From NCBI RefSeq assembly GCF_001039355.2, contig NW_019774591.1:81327-143326 (forward strand): a DNA stretch of 62,000 nt. Reading direction: 5' to 3'. The notes beneath the pieces were generated by a model that saw only the letters and a list, made by a program, of their open reading frames with translations, had not been told where the DNA came from and did not search any database. The stretch's first letter is position 1; each line of letters begins with the position of its first letter. This document shows, piece after piece, positions 35,701 through 43,685 of the stretch. The position numbers and the translations under genes are program-made. The stretch is from Lingula anatina. Lineage: Eukaryota > Brachiopoda > Lingulata > Lingulida > Lingulidae.

Positions 35701-35786
35701 GGACTTTTTATAGACATGTTCCTTTTTTCAGACCCGGTGCAGTAGGAGGCGGTGATACTAGAGATGATTCCAAGAATAGTAAATGA
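12117..35786 (+). CDS. Mucin-like gene with a tandem mini-exon array (3' part)
   Basis: Proposed exons: 12117-12248, 17355-17381, 19362-19415, 19582-19635, 19834-19887, 20878-20931, 21580-21633, 23043-23079, 24455-24490, 24944-24982, 27917-27949, 29046-29078, 29390-29422, 30867-30899, 32028-32060, 32511-32543, 33475-33507, 35732-35786. All have AG acceptors, and all internal ones GT donors except a GC donor after 19635. Phases agree at every junction: 1-1 up to 21633, 1-2 in the 37-nt exon, 2-2 afterwards. The spliced frame has no stop until TGA at 35784. The product after residue 44 is rich in P, S, T and G, suited to dense O-glycosylation, with no membrane segment or GPI signal; it ends in an acidic/basic tail (GGGDTRDDSKNSK). 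The 5' end probably lies outside the window. Missed or extra exons are likely, and no known family is recognised. Confidence 0.6.
12258..12293. repeat. (GA)n microsatellite
   Basis: About 36 bp of pure GA dinucleotide starting 9 bp after the donor of the exon at 12117-12248. Confidence 0.95.
12294..15522. other. Intron-like, AT-rich; no confident gene
   Basis: No repeat family or sustained coding frame is recognised apart from the short frame at 14487-14717. Small symmetric exons of the mini-exon gene could hide here. Confidence 0.4.
14487..14717 (+). CDS. Candidate small secreted cysteine-containing peptide (weak)
   Basis: A 76-codon frame begins MKMVKLFLFIFQILSKVCSG, which has the shape of a signal peptide. 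It continues with HVQCTYVFQKSEKLVC and cysteines spaced in C-x6-C-x5-C-x3-C fashion, ending FSSTPIF. No family is recognised. It sits in a long intron of the + strand gene with no visible promoter. It may be chance, since AT-rich DNA readily produces hydrophobic N-termini. Confidence 0.2.
   Translation: MKMVKLFLFIFQILSKVCSGHVQCTYVFQKSEKLVCNFHQAKCASVNLCHSTCAMGFLSKPTYSQITDYFSSTPIF
15523..16217. mobile_element. 695-bp MITE with GGGGCCGGTTTCACAAAGCA termini
   Basis: GGGGCCGGTTTCACAAAGCA (15523-15542) and the following AGTTAGTTAG are matched inverted at 16186-16217. A second, subterminal inverted pair lies inside: GTGTTTCACGAAGCAG (about 15611) against GCTTCGTGAAACAGCAC (about 16139). The TTAGCGA-type motif recurs on both strands. 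No coding frame; target duplication unclear. Confidence 0.8.
16255..16700 (-). pseudogene. Tc1/mariner transposase fragment, degenerate
   Basis: On the - strand, in shifting frames, one reads ILFSDESRLNVVKSNGRVGV, then WGCIGYYGVGELAVI, then FMSQHDNACPRSANAT. These match the order of a Tc1-type DDE transposase (SDES with the first Asp, the W-G-C/A-I block, QHDNAP with the second Asp). The final NPIEHxW block is missing, cut off near the MITE end at 16217. Frameshifts and a poly-G run make it non-functional. Confidence 0.7.
17355..17381 (+). CDS. 27-nt mini-exon of the mucin-like gene
   Basis: TTTATTTCAG acceptor, G|GTAAGG donor, phase 1-1, encoding QPVQDTGE plus split codons. It bridges the helical exon and the 54-nt repeat exons without changing frame. 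Very short, so support comes from the splice sites and phase only. Confidence 0.45.
17382..19080. other. Intron, no gene seen; contains a repeated 18-mer
   Basis: GGGGGTACGGACACTACA occurs at 17845-17862 and 18871-18888, with a near copy at 18891-18908. The rest is AT-rich without recognisable coding sequence. Confidence 0.5.
19081..19129. repeat. 49-base poly(A) tract
   Basis: Uninterrupted A run next to a truncated copy of the TTAA MITE (19130-19244). It may have grown from the A-run that other copies of this element have at the same place (compare 20575). Confidence 0.9.
19130..19244 (-). mobile_element. Truncated TTAA-type MITE (one end)
   Basis: Ends in the inverse of AGGGATAATAACTCTTCG (with one change) at 19244, followed by TTAA at 19245-19248. 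Homologous to part of the full element at 48608-48946 in the other orientation. Confidence 0.65.
20383..20661 (+). mobile_element. TTAA MITE whose 3' end is fused to a partial exon
   Basis: TTAA (20379-20382), then AGGGATAATAACTCTTCG; collinear with the element at 48608-48946 (reverse) up to TTTACTCCAG at 20661, where the sequence switches to the last 16 bases of a 54-nt exon. The lost part is the right MITE end plus the 5' part of the exon and its intron. A further partial copy without the left end is at 21171-21363. Confidence 0.65.
20662..20679 (+). CDS. 18-nt recombinant exon with MITE-derived acceptor
   Basis: After the MITE-borne TACTCCAG the bases GACCAGGTGCACATTCAG are followed by a GC donor. 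It keeps phase 1-1 and would add GPGAHS. A second copy (21364-21381, GPGAQS) came with the 702-bp duplication. Whether it is ever spliced is unknown. Confidence 0.3.
22035..22238. other. Unrelated segment that replaces the front of a 54-nt exon copy
   Basis: Upstream of about 22239 the sequence stops matching the array. Downstream it is identical to the second half of the first 54-nt exon (19380-19440), including the GT donor. So the exon copy ending at 22276 has no acceptor and is dead. Confidence 0.5.
23043..23079 (+). CDS. 37-nt phase-switch exon of the mucin-like gene
   Basis: TTTTTCAG acceptor and A|GTAAGT donor; enters in phase 1 and leaves in phase 2, coding GSSLGPPTDAVK. It is the only exon that converts the phase-1 repeat class upstream to the phase-2 class downstream, so skipping it alone would shift the frame. 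Confidence 0.5.
23755..24112 (+). pseudogene. Duplicated intron units ending in a splice-dead mini-exon
   Basis: 23755-23870 and 23885-24000 are diverged copies (CACTAGAACCCACTTTGT-like blocks), with a third at about 25045-25150. The acceptor TATTTCAG at 24068 is followed by CTCAGTGATAACA, homologous to the working exon at 24455, but the donor GTAAAT has become AATAAA. A sibling at 25219 has lost its acceptor (CGG in place of CAG). Confidence 0.45.
24455..24490 (+). CDS. 36-nt mini-exon, phase 2-2
   Basis: CATATTTCAG acceptor and G|GTAAAT donor; codes STVPSNSSSGE. Ser-rich with an NSS sequon. It is the intact member of the pseudo-exon family at 24069 and 25219. Confidence 0.5.
24944..24982 (+). 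CDS. 39-nt mini-exon, phase 2-2
   Basis: Strong TTTTTTTCAG acceptor and AA|GTGAGT donor; codes PSATGPTPDSVH. Same compositional class and phase as its neighbours. Confidence 0.5.
   Translation, partial: PICNRTHSRFST
25276..25788 (+). pseudogene. Tc1-type transposase C-terminal part with mutated catalytic residues
   Basis: An open 170-codon frame with the Tc1 order: GGSVHVWGAI, FQHGNPTPHTARLIADYIRK, ARSPDANPIGHMWDGLGR, NLDELRDALQDEWTRIP. The family normally has an Asp in the FQHDNAPPHTA block and the Glu in NPIEHMW. Here the Asp reads Gly (FQHGNP) and the Glu reads Gly (NPIGHMW), so two of three catalytic acidic residues are lost and the N-terminal DNA-binding half is absent. It lies in an intron of the mini-exon gene. 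The block 25276-26130 recurs at 34370-35225. Confidence 0.75.
25789..26209. other. Intron downstream of the Tc1 remnant; no gene seen
   Basis: Matches 34800-35225 (shared segments such as CACATTTGCATTG and AAAGAAACAGGGCGATA), so it belongs to a duplicated block of about 0.85 kb. Confidence 0.55.
26295..26527 (+). mobile_element. MITE of the CAGGGGCGGATCC family (representative copy in the array)
   Basis: Left end CAGGGGCGGATCCAGG; right end TAAATCCGCCTCTG, whose complement CAGAGGCGGATTTA mirrors the left. TGAATG precedes the left end and TGAA follows the right (TGAATGCA in sister copies), suggesting a 6-8 bp target duplication. Further copies, carried by unit duplication and often rearranged: 28012-28373, 29466-29727, 30949-31197, 32109-32320 (no right end), 32595-32950 (two right halves), 33559-33788. 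Confidence 0.65.
30296..30604 (-). mobile_element. Inverted copy of the same MITE inside the array
   Basis: The only array copy in the opposite orientation: it starts TGACGCCCACCCCTTCGATT and ends CTGGATCCGCCTGCAT. It carries the doubled right half also seen at 32760-32950, so it is probably a local inverted piece of that unit and not a fresh insertion. Confidence 0.55.
34370..34830 (+). pseudogene. Second Tc1-type transposase remnant (duplicate of 25276-25788)
   Basis: Homologous to the copy at 25.3 kb but with several frameshifts. The FQHDN block reads LQHYNPTPHTA (Asp to Tyr), while NPIENMWDELGR keeps the Glu that the 25.3-kb copy has lost. A C-run near 34653-34668 adds a frameshift. The different damage shows that the copies decayed independently. 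Confidence 0.7.
34903..35036. mobile_element. GC-rich insertion in the duplicated block
   Basis: Absent from the sister block at 25.9 kb. Very G/C-rich, with a GGGGGCGAAGCCCC hairpin and C-runs. Probably a short interspersed insertion; class not recognised and ends approximate. Confidence 0.4.
35732..35786 (+). CDS. Terminal coding exon of the mucin-like gene
   Basis: The CCTTTTTTCAG acceptor is entered in phase 2; codes PGAVGGGDTRDDSKNSK and stops at TGA (35784-35786). The composition changes from T/S/P repeats to Gly and charged residues, a natural C-terminal tail. No GPI or membrane signal follows, so the product would be secreted if it has a signal peptide upstream. Confidence 0.55.
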
Positions 35787-36353
35787 TAACTCCGCTAAAA
35801 ACCTAGGAAATGTGACACTGAGTGGGCACCTCATCCATCGAACTTGACTCCCCTCCCCCCAAGATTTTTATCTGTTGGGGTATCTCAAGGATAGTGTTAA
35901 CATGTACCAGAGCAAACTCAAACAACTGATGAACTGCAAGCAGAAATACAGTTAAAATTAGGGAAATCGCGAAAGAAGCTAGTGTTCAAAAAATTGACGA
36001 TTTTTGCGGCGTCTTCAAATGTGCTTCTATTGTACGGTAATTAAGAGCATATTTAAAAAACAATATAACTTTTGAGCAAAGGAAGCGAGATAATTGAAAC
36101 TCTGAGGAATGATCTTGCACATTAATAAGGTGAAATCCAGTAAATTTCTTAAAATTTGGTGCACGTTTGTAGGATTTACTAAAACTTTATGGTTTCTGTT
36201 TTGATTTATTTAGTTTCCCTGTACTTTGTTCACATTAATCCACTGCTTTCTTCTTTATCTAATGTGTTGTTTTAATTTTTAAGTGTATATTTTTTTCTCA
36301 GTCACAAAACAAAAACGAGTATACAGGGCAGAATTGAATTATGTATGCTTTTT

Positions 36354-36359
36354 AATAAA
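36354..36359 (+). terminator. Possible polyadenylation signal of the mucin-like gene
   Basis: AATAAA 568 nt after the stop codon on the same strand, before the convergent gene. The 3'-UTR assignment is inferred from position only. Confidence 0.35.
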
Positions 36360-36510
36360 GGGGTCATTAGAATACCCAGATATATCTAATCACTCCCTTG
36401 ATTCTCCTTCGTGTTTTAGTTAAAGGCAGTTGAGGTATGTTACTGATTTCTATAATCATATTTGCTGTTGTTTAACCAAAAACCTTTTCTTGAAAATGCA
36501 GATTAAAAAT

Positions 36511-36588
36511 TATTTCCCTCCTGGGTTTTGTCAAAAGTTGAAAAAAAATTATTTCCCTCCTGGGTTTTGTCAAAAGTTGAAACCATGG
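36511..36588 (+). repeat. Two tandem copies of a 39-bp unit
   Basis: ATTATTTCCCTCCTGGG followed by TTTTGTCAAAAGTTGA occurs twice, nearly identical. Confidence 0.85.
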
Positions 36589-36599
36589 TTAAGTTTTTA

Positions 36600-38047
36600 A
36601 GACAAACTAAAAGCTATATACTCGTACATGTAGTTTATTTATGGATCGTATACAACACCTGGATCTTCCAGTGACTTATAAAACAGCTACATGAACCACA
36701 ATACACAAAAGACACTGTTTGTAAGTGCACTGATAATCAGTATATATTTATAGTTTTAACATTGTACAAATGATTTGATTTTGCGTGGCATGTACAAACA
36801 ATATCAATACAGACGGCGGACCGCTGGAGGTAAAACGTAGTAGGTCTAGTTTTTTTTACCAAGAGTGTACTGGTATTGTCATTCATTCTTTAAGGCCTAC
36901 GGATGTTCGGCATAAACAAATATATTTGGATGTATAGCATACAATATACAAAACAAGGTTATATTATTAAAAAACTATATTAACGTGTATACTAGGTTAT
37001 ATTGCATGTATATTGCTCCATTAATTGAACCGAAATCTAAAATGATAGTAATGTAGATGTTTTACTAGTTTTTAAAGCCTAGGCCTCACTGCGCTTGTCA
37101 CCTCTGGCTACTTTTTAACAGCCTCAGTCACAGGTATGATGTCATACATGCATATTTTAAAGTGGTCGTTTAAGATTGCTATTAAGTTGCAAGTGGCATA
37201 CGAAGGACATATTTTTTGTATCAAATGCAGTGCATCTGAATACAAAAAAATATGTTTCTCAAAGGTTGCATATCGTTCTCTTCTTGGTTGCCAGTAGGTC
37301 GTTATAACAAGACTTAAACATAGGCATATTCACCAGTTGTAATTGCATGGTCAATTGACGGTCATTCGTCCCATATACTAATCGGTGCTTATCATATGGC
37401 ACCCCGGACTTCCGTTCTTAGGACTACATTGTACCATTAATATTCCTGTCACCCCTTGCGATAACATGCCGCTAGATGGTTGCATGCGCAGTATGGCCCC
37501 GCCTTTAGATAAACCAGTTCATTGGTTTGCTTTCTGTATAGTTTTCAGTCATATACTCATTAAGCATGAGTCTAAATTATTGCACCATACATTATCCTTT
37601 CTCTCCTTTGAGTAAAAACATTTTATCTAATTTTTTTTATTTTGTGTGTGACTTGTAATTTCAATTGGAGTCGTGTTTAATAAATGATCGTATGGTCATA
37701 TTTGTTGTTTTATATTTGTATTTTGTGGTAATCTCATTTCACCTATCTTCCAGGAACGTCACACTTTAATTTTAAACCTTTTTTCAAAGGTACGCACTTT
37801 ACAAATAAGTGACAGCTTGAAATGAAATAAATATACCCATTGAAAAACAATGAGCAGACTCGCTGACTTGTTTCCTTTTATTCCAGTATAGACAATGGCT
37901 ATTTAATTTGAAATTCGGCTGTTGGGTTCATTTCATATGCCATAGTAAAAACTGTTTCATTAAGTGTTTTTAACATATGAAAAATGATAAATGATAGATA
38001 GTGCATCCTTGCTACGACATGAAAGTCGTAATACAATAATAACGAAT
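36600..38047. other. Intergenic space between the two convergent genes; no gene seen
   Basis: No repeat family, coding frame or RNA gene is recognised. Confidence 0.5.
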
Positions 38048-38053
38048 TTTATT
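38048..38053 (-). terminator. Polyadenylation signal of the sushi/EGF gene
   Basis: Read on the - strand this is AATAAA, 66 nt past the TAG at 38119-38121, giving a short 3' UTR. Confidence 0.6.
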
Positions 38054-38118
38054 AGTATACAGTTTGTGAACAATTTTATGTAATGAGCAGATGTCAGGAT
38101 GAACTCTTGGATGCCACT

Positions 38119-38677
38119 CTAGCCAATAATATTTCCTATGGAAAATGTGTCCCCGTCCTCACACATGGAGTTCCACGCCAGGAGATGACCCACGGGAGAT
38201 GGTACCAGGGTGCAGCACAGCCTCTGGGACAACGGATACGTCACAACCTCGTTGCCACAGGCATGGGGATCGTAAGTGATAGCGATTGTTCGTCCTGGCG
38301 AATCGATTTCCCGGCGAAGCTTGTCACACATGTTCTGGCCCAACGTTGTATTTGTTAATCTCCCAAACACCTCACCTGCCACTTTCATTCCCAGTTTCTC
38401 TTTACCAAGAATTAGGCGGGTCATGCGCACACAATCGCGTGGACAGTTCTGGAACACTTTCACGCAATCAACGTCACTCGCAGCCGCCGGATATCCTGTC
38501 GTCTGCCTCTTATGGGTTGCATAGAAATTGGGGAATCTATTCAGAACAGAATAGACGGACTGACCGCCGTCGTCTGAGGCCCAGAGCTGTGTTTCTCCGT
38601 AAATCAGTGTGGTTAAATCGTAGAGATGTGTGCCAAGGCCCGTGTGGGGTGGTTCAGCGCGCAGACGACATTCGCAA
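38119..38677 (-). CDS. Exon 11: unrecognised 185-residue cysteine-rich C-terminal domain
   Basis: A single 559-nt exon. Cysteines at residues 463, 465, 533, 540, 544, 579, 602, 616, 617 and 634 are enough for five disulphides. Landmarks: [63 protein letters not shown] and [11 protein letters not shown]571 is in an NTT sequon. It ends IIG-TAG with no transmembrane segment. I do not match it to EGF, ZP, VWC, TSP, lectin or peptidase folds. Confidence 0.75.
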
Positions 38678-41600
38678 CTAAAAATATGGTATTTATCAAA
38701 ATTTTATCATAAAGAAATTTATTGTGATAAAATGTCCTTCTTAAAAGCTTAAATCAGGACCTAGATTTTTTTTCGAATATTTTGTTGAAAGTTTAGGCAA
38801 TTCCAAGATTCATTCATAAGCACGTCATATCTGGGCAAAATGCACCAGAATATATATATGTTTTTTTTTTGTGATACTTACGTTTTAGTTGTGTTTTTGG
38901 ACATATACTCTGGAAAAGTAAATAGTTGGGTTAAGCTCGAATGTAGAAAATGAAAAAAAAAAGAAATCAAGCTTTAATTAAATGTTTAGTCATTTCGCAG
39001 CTATCATTAACGACAGAGAAAAAAATCAGTTAAGAGATGAAAAGTAAACCTTTCAAACTTGGAAGTGTCCTAGTGATGCTGACTTGATTTCAGGTAATAT
39101 TATATGGAAGGGAAAACATTAAGAGTCGAAAAAACTTGAAAAACATTATAGAAATCAGTTACCAAGGCAAGTATGGCCATCAGAGTCCAGTTTGTATCCG
39201 GGGCGACAGGAGCAAGAATAGGAGCCCTGGGAATTGGTGCAATAATGGTCGCAGCCGCCATTTCCAGTTTGACACTCGTTCACATCTTAAATATAGTGTT
39301 TTTATAAACGAATATTACTTGCATCATTTATGATACAGTATGTAATAACCGCGGTAGACATTGTACTAATTTGATTTAACTTTAAGTATGTTCTCATGAC
39401 AGTGTGTATATATAAAAAATGGCACCTGCACTTTTTTTGTTGGATAACCTGAAGCTTATTATCTAATGTTTGTTGCCCTTCTTACACCTATTTAAACAAA
39501 GACCTCGACGACGTACCTTGACAGGTATGCAAGTCACTTCCCAGAGTATAACCCGTTGGGCACGAACAGCGGTAAGATCCCTCAGTGTTGGAACAGGTGT
39601 GGGAGCAGTTTCCCTTGTTCAGGATGCATTCATCATTATCTGAAACGAGAGAAGAATTAAATGGTTGATTTTTAAAATACTAGTGCTTCTAATGATAAAA
39701 CAGTGTCGAATTCGAAGATACCGCTTCCTGCTTATAATGGGGAACTTAATATGACAATAAGTGGTTCATTTTCATCGTTATCCTCAACTAACCCACTTAC
39801 ACAACAATAGCAACTCACACCATGATTTGTAAAAAAATAATAATAATAAAATAAACAAAATAAAATAAATAAATAATAAAAAATAAACATTAAAATGAAA
39901 TATTAAATTTAACATAATTTTTGTCCTGCGTACATGTATAATTAAAAGATAGTCAAGGGGAAAACGATTTCAGTGCAAATGAACTTTTAACTTCTAGTAT
40001 TACACCACCCACCTGTACAAGTAAACCCGTTGATGTCCAGGGTGAACCCTGTCCTGCAGGAACACTGAAAACCACCCACTGTGTTAGAACACACGTGATC
40101 ACATCCTCCGTTGAAGCTACTGCACTCATCTACGTCTGAAAAAGATTTATCAATAAATGTATCGTTATATAGATCGATTAATCGGATTATCAAGAAAACA
40201 ATAAAAATATATAGATAGGGGAAAAGGCTTTGCCAAGGAATATCAAATAGAAAATGAAAGAAACAAGAACAAAAAAGTTAATGGCTTGATCGACATGCAA
40301 TATATAATAAACGCAACAAAAACTATAAAACTATATTAGGTTGTGCATAAAATATATTTCTGTAATTTCCCTTAGCTACAAAGCAAGGATTTATTTTTCC
40401 TCTAGGTGTGTCACACGGGGCCATTCAGAGACCTAGCTTACCCAAACAACCGAACTTGTCGCCTGCGAGCACATATCCATCTCTGCACGAACATACGGCT
40501 TGTTCTCCTATTGCCGTGCAGCTATGAGCGCAGTTACCATTGTTGAACGTACATGCGTCCTTTGCTAAACGAGAGAAAAGGGATATTAATTCAGCTTTAA
40601 CCCCAAGATATTTACGAACGCTGTGAAAGGAGCGGCGTTCAGTTTTTCCACTGAATAAGTAGCAAAAGTCATGTGAGCGATAAATCCATAATTGCCACCT
40701 TACGATATTTAAACTTTTTTTAAACATAAACTGTAATGCAAAATGACATCAGCAAAACCATTGCTCTAAAGAAGGCGGAGAATGAAAAGTATAGTAGTAT
40801 TCAACATATGAATGTGCCAATAGACCTACCGGCACATGTACATGTAGTCCAACAACACTATATATACTGTATATAATGTTAAGCACAGGTATTTTTTCAA
40901 GTCTTTGAAAAAAAAAACGTTAATCATAAATTGCTCACCTCCGGAACACTGCAGTTTCCCAAGAGTAACGACTGACTGCTCGGAACTATCGTCCAGGTCG
41001 TATATGTGAAGACTTGACACCGGGAGGTACGCGCTGTCTTCAAGATAACCGGAATCACTTCGCCAAACTCCGTCGTTTGAATTGCAGTTGCACTGCCTGA
41101 AACGATTTTAAGGCGATAAATACACGTATATACATGTGCTCTACCAGTAAACACGGTACAAACCAGTGGTATATTATATTTACATGTGATTTACATATAC
41201 ACGAACCTGTGGACTTTTCAAAATCCTTGATGGCATAAAAAGATGACGAGCTGTATCGAGTTTTTAATTTTTGAGTCACACGCACGTGCGCGCATGCGCT
41301 ACACCTGCATGCATATATATTTAATCACATTTCTATGAAATTTTGTATATTACCAAGTAAGTGAGAACAACGTAAAATATCACAAAGAAACAAATACCTT
41401 CCTCCAGCACAGTTTTTCGACAATGCGCAGGCGCACTTGGAGCTGTTTGTAGGCGCGCCGCCCCAGTTAGCCATGTCGTATCCCTGTCTCGACTTCCACC
41501 AGTACTGGCCACTAAACGTGGACATCTCATAGCACCGGACAGAGACATACTGCCTACACTGTCCAGCTGTGGTCACTAGAGCTTCTATTTGGTCATTAGA

Positions 41601-43627
41601 CACTGGGTAATTCACGTTAAGGTACCGGTCGATATTCCCTGGTCCCTTGAGGGTGGTGTCTTTGGCCAGGTTATGGCCTACGATATGAAAAATTAGAAGT
41701 TTAAATTCTCTCATCACAGAACGTTGATTTTTTTGTCCTTCATTTTTTTCGTAATACCTTTTTTGAAACCTAGAACACTTTTTCAAAATTGGAAAGCTGA
41801 CCTCAACCTTTCATAATATACGTTCCATCACTTAAACTTTACCTGTAGGTTTCTTTTCAAGTCAACGATGGAAACGGTTATTTTTATCTGTTTACTTTTA
41901 TAGCATGCTCAACAATCACAAATTGTCTGTCAAATTGATTTCCAAACATACCTTATCGAGTTAAAAAAGTTTATATAAGTTGATTACAGATGCACATTTT
42001 ATTTACGCAGATTCCCTGACGGATCATGGATTTTTCTGAGGGGGTGGAATTTGGAGGTAGTGTCGTTTGTTTGGGGGGGGGGGGGGGCAAGGATAAAAAC
42101 CGTCAACAATTTAGGACAGTTTAATAATTACATGTACTATGTACCTAGAATGCACCGGGATGGATAACTTCATTGATTCTTGTTTAATTCTGTCTCTTTT
42201 GCTCTTTGGCGGTCGGGATGGAGGGTGGAAGGTGGAGAAGTGAATCAAAATCTAAGGGGGTGTGGGGTGAGGAGGTACATGTACATGTACATGTGCCCCA
42301 TGGGTTTCTTTCTGGATAGGCCTTTTTAACAGGAATCTAACTGCCAGTCGCCTAATACCATCCACTTACCAAGTTCGGTCCACATTTCCTGGTTAATGAG
42401 AATGCAGTTTACTGTGAAGGGCTGGATACGACCATCTCCGTCCGGATCAATAACTGTGGATCCCTCTTGTTGCACGTCTTTGCATGTCTTTGAGTTCTTA
42501 GGTAGGGGGCTGAAGGGGAGCGTGCCTAGTAGCGAACAAAAAGTGATTTAAAATATCATACTAAATCCTTAAATTAGAACTTTTATAATCTGATTTTAAT
42601 GATAAATAGTAATTAAATTGCAGTACTGCTTTTAAAATAGGCTATTTGACTGGTGATCTTAAAGTCAACGCATTTTGATGATCTGTTTTTGCTTGCCTTC
42701 GGGTCATGTTGACCTGGGAACGACTCCATATGACACCATCTTTGGCATCCCATCAAATTAAGTGTCACGTCCCGCTAGCTAATCAGCGTTAAACTGATTA
42801 CCGACCGGCTATGGTGTCATGTTGTCATTCGTGCTATTTCAAGCAGCCTTGTCCTTCGCAATAAACAGTTCAATAAAATATTATATGAACCCTTAATCCA
42901 GAGTATACGTTCGAAAAGATGTAGTCACCCCCTTCGTTTTGAACCATATGTAAAGTCCCATATGTAACTCACTGTTAACACAATCAGGCTTCACGCCGTC
43001 CCAAATGGCGACACTTCTTCCCGGGAGACGAACACAGAACATGTGTTTGGCGATGGCTCCATCAGCGAATGTAAAGCCATGGTTACACTCCACCAGGCCG
43101 TATTTACCGGCTTCCGTCTCCGGCAGCGGCTTGCCGTTGTGTATGTACAGCGACCGGCATCTCGGCAGAGCTGTTTGAAAATGTTGAAACGATAGGATAA
43201 TAAATAATCAAATGATAATTTATTACGGTATTGGTTTATCTGTGGTTGAATCAATATCCTATTTGTTGTTTAAACTTGCCACAGTTTTGATATTCTTACG
43301 TTGACATAACCCTATAATCCGTTACATTGTTGAATGTTATGTCCTTATGAAACTTAACACAAATGTATTTATTCGTCTTTTTAAAAAAAAGGGATTTGCA
43401 TGTCGTTTATTCATTTTACTCATTCATTTACTTACTTAAATTTTATCCTGAATATTCTGCTATCCATATGATATAAGTCAATAGTAACAATTGCAACAAC
43501 GAATGCCGTATATTGTGTCCAGATATATAAGATATACCGCTATATTTTACTTACTTTGAGCTCGGGCGCTGTGAGCAAATGCCCCAATGCCAAGTATTAG
43601 GATGACAACAGCTGGTAGTTGTCCCAT
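38119..43627 (-). CDS. Secreted sushi / Caspr-like fibrinogen module / four-EGF protein with novel C-terminus
   Basis: Eleven coding exons on the - strand: 43627-43555, 43170-42973, 42525-42370, 41677-41398, 41096-40939, 40564-40442, 40135-40013, 39639-39517, 39285-39163, 38909-38882, 38677-38119. All have AG acceptors and GT donors; phases agree throughout and sum to 647 codons plus TAG. Residues 1-24 form a signal peptide ([19 protein letters not shown]); 25-90 one sushi/CCP domain; 91-288 a fibrinogen-like module resembling that of contactin-associated proteins; 289-452 four EGF modules; 453-462 a microexon-coded linker; 463-647 a 10-cysteine domain I do not recognise. There is no membrane segment after the signal peptide, so it is an extracellular or matrix protein. 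Sushi and calcium-binding EGF modules suggest adhesion or recognition, but no function can be assigned. The start is fixed by the signal peptide and a TATA box close upstream. I cannot name an orthologue. Confidence 0.85.
38882..38909 (-). CDS. Exon 10: 28-nt microexon
   Basis: TTTTCCAG acceptor and C|GTAAGT donor; enters phase 1 and leaves phase 2, coding EYMSKNTTK. The final exon only reads open if entered in phase 2, so this microexon is needed to join the EGF block to the C-terminal domain. It carries an N-glycosylation sequon (NTT). Confidence 0.65.
39163..39285 (-). CDS. Exon 9: calcium-binding EGF module 4
   Basis: 123 nt, phase 1-1. [18 protein letters not shown], then [13 protein letters not shown] and HTC. 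The four EGF exons are all exactly 123 nt, indicating duplication of one exon. Confidence 0.9.
39517..39639 (-). CDS. Exon 8: calcium-binding EGF module 3
   Basis: 123 nt, phase 1-1. [18 protein letters not shown], then [13 protein letters not shown] and HTC. Confidence 0.9.
40013..40135 (-). CDS. Exon 7: calcium-binding EGF module 2
   Basis: 123 nt, phase 1-1. [18 protein letters not shown], then [11 protein letters not shown]: the N-terminal DxDE-C and the aromatic after GG are calcium-binding EGF hallmarks, including the Asn of a possible beta-hydroxylation site. Confidence 0.9.
40442..40564 (-). CDS. Exon 6: EGF-like module 1
   Basis: 123 nt, phase 1-1. Cysteines in [17 protein letters not shown] and FGC give six. 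It opens AKDAC and not DxDEC, so calcium binding is less certain than in the next three. Confidence 0.85.
40939..42525 (-). CDS. Exons 3-5: Caspr/neurexin IV-type fibrinogen-like module
   Basis: Exon 3 (42525-42370) gives [11 protein letters not shown] and [17 protein letters not shown]. Exon 4 (41677-41398) gives [12 protein letters not shown], the [20 protein letters not shown] block and [16 protein letters not shown]. Exon 5 (41096-40939) gives [33 protein letters not shown] and [10 protein letters not shown]. The order C-x-DV, DPDG, QIEALI-like, WGG-P-KCAC, CNC-VW-DSG and YLPV-L-DTD matches the module between laminin-G domains of contactin-associated proteins. Here it stands without any laminin-G domain. 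Exon 4 leaves in phase 2 and exon 5 restores phase 1. The donor of exon 4 (AAG|GTATTTG) is the weakest in the gene. Confidence 0.75.
42973..43170 (-). CDS. Exon 2: sushi (CCP/SCR) domain
   Basis: 198 nt, phase 1-1, a single exon for one module. Cysteines in [25 protein letters not shown] and the closing [11 protein letters not shown] give the four-cysteine pattern (1-3, 2-4) with the conserved Trp and Pro before the last Cys. Found in complement regulators and many adhesion proteins, where it mediates protein binding. Confidence 0.85.
43555..43627 (-). CDS. Exon 1: signal peptide
   Basis: ATG at 43627-43625; 24 codons with a hydrophobic core ([12 protein letters not shown]) and a likely cleavage after AHSARA. 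Ends in phase 1 at A|GTAAGT. The downstream module exons 2-9 also begin in phase 1, as is usual for shuffled extracellular domains. Confidence 0.85.
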
Positions 43628-43668
43628 CTTCTTGAATAATCTGTTTTACAACCCGGTGGAGTAAGGGT

Positions 43669-43674
43669 CTTATA
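43669..43674 (-). promoter_or_regulatory. TATA box of the sushi/EGF gene
   Basis: TATAAG on the - strand (within GCTGTATAAGACC), about 42 nt before the ATG. Transcription would then start near 43645 with a 5' UTR of some 20 nt. Confidence 0.55.
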
Positions 43675-43685
43675 CAGCGTTGGCG

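Noticed and set aside
38119-38681. Reading frames on the + strand opposite the last exon (38083-38681)
   Set aside because: Antisense shadows of the C-terminal exon, whose own frame joins the spliced gene with consistent phase.
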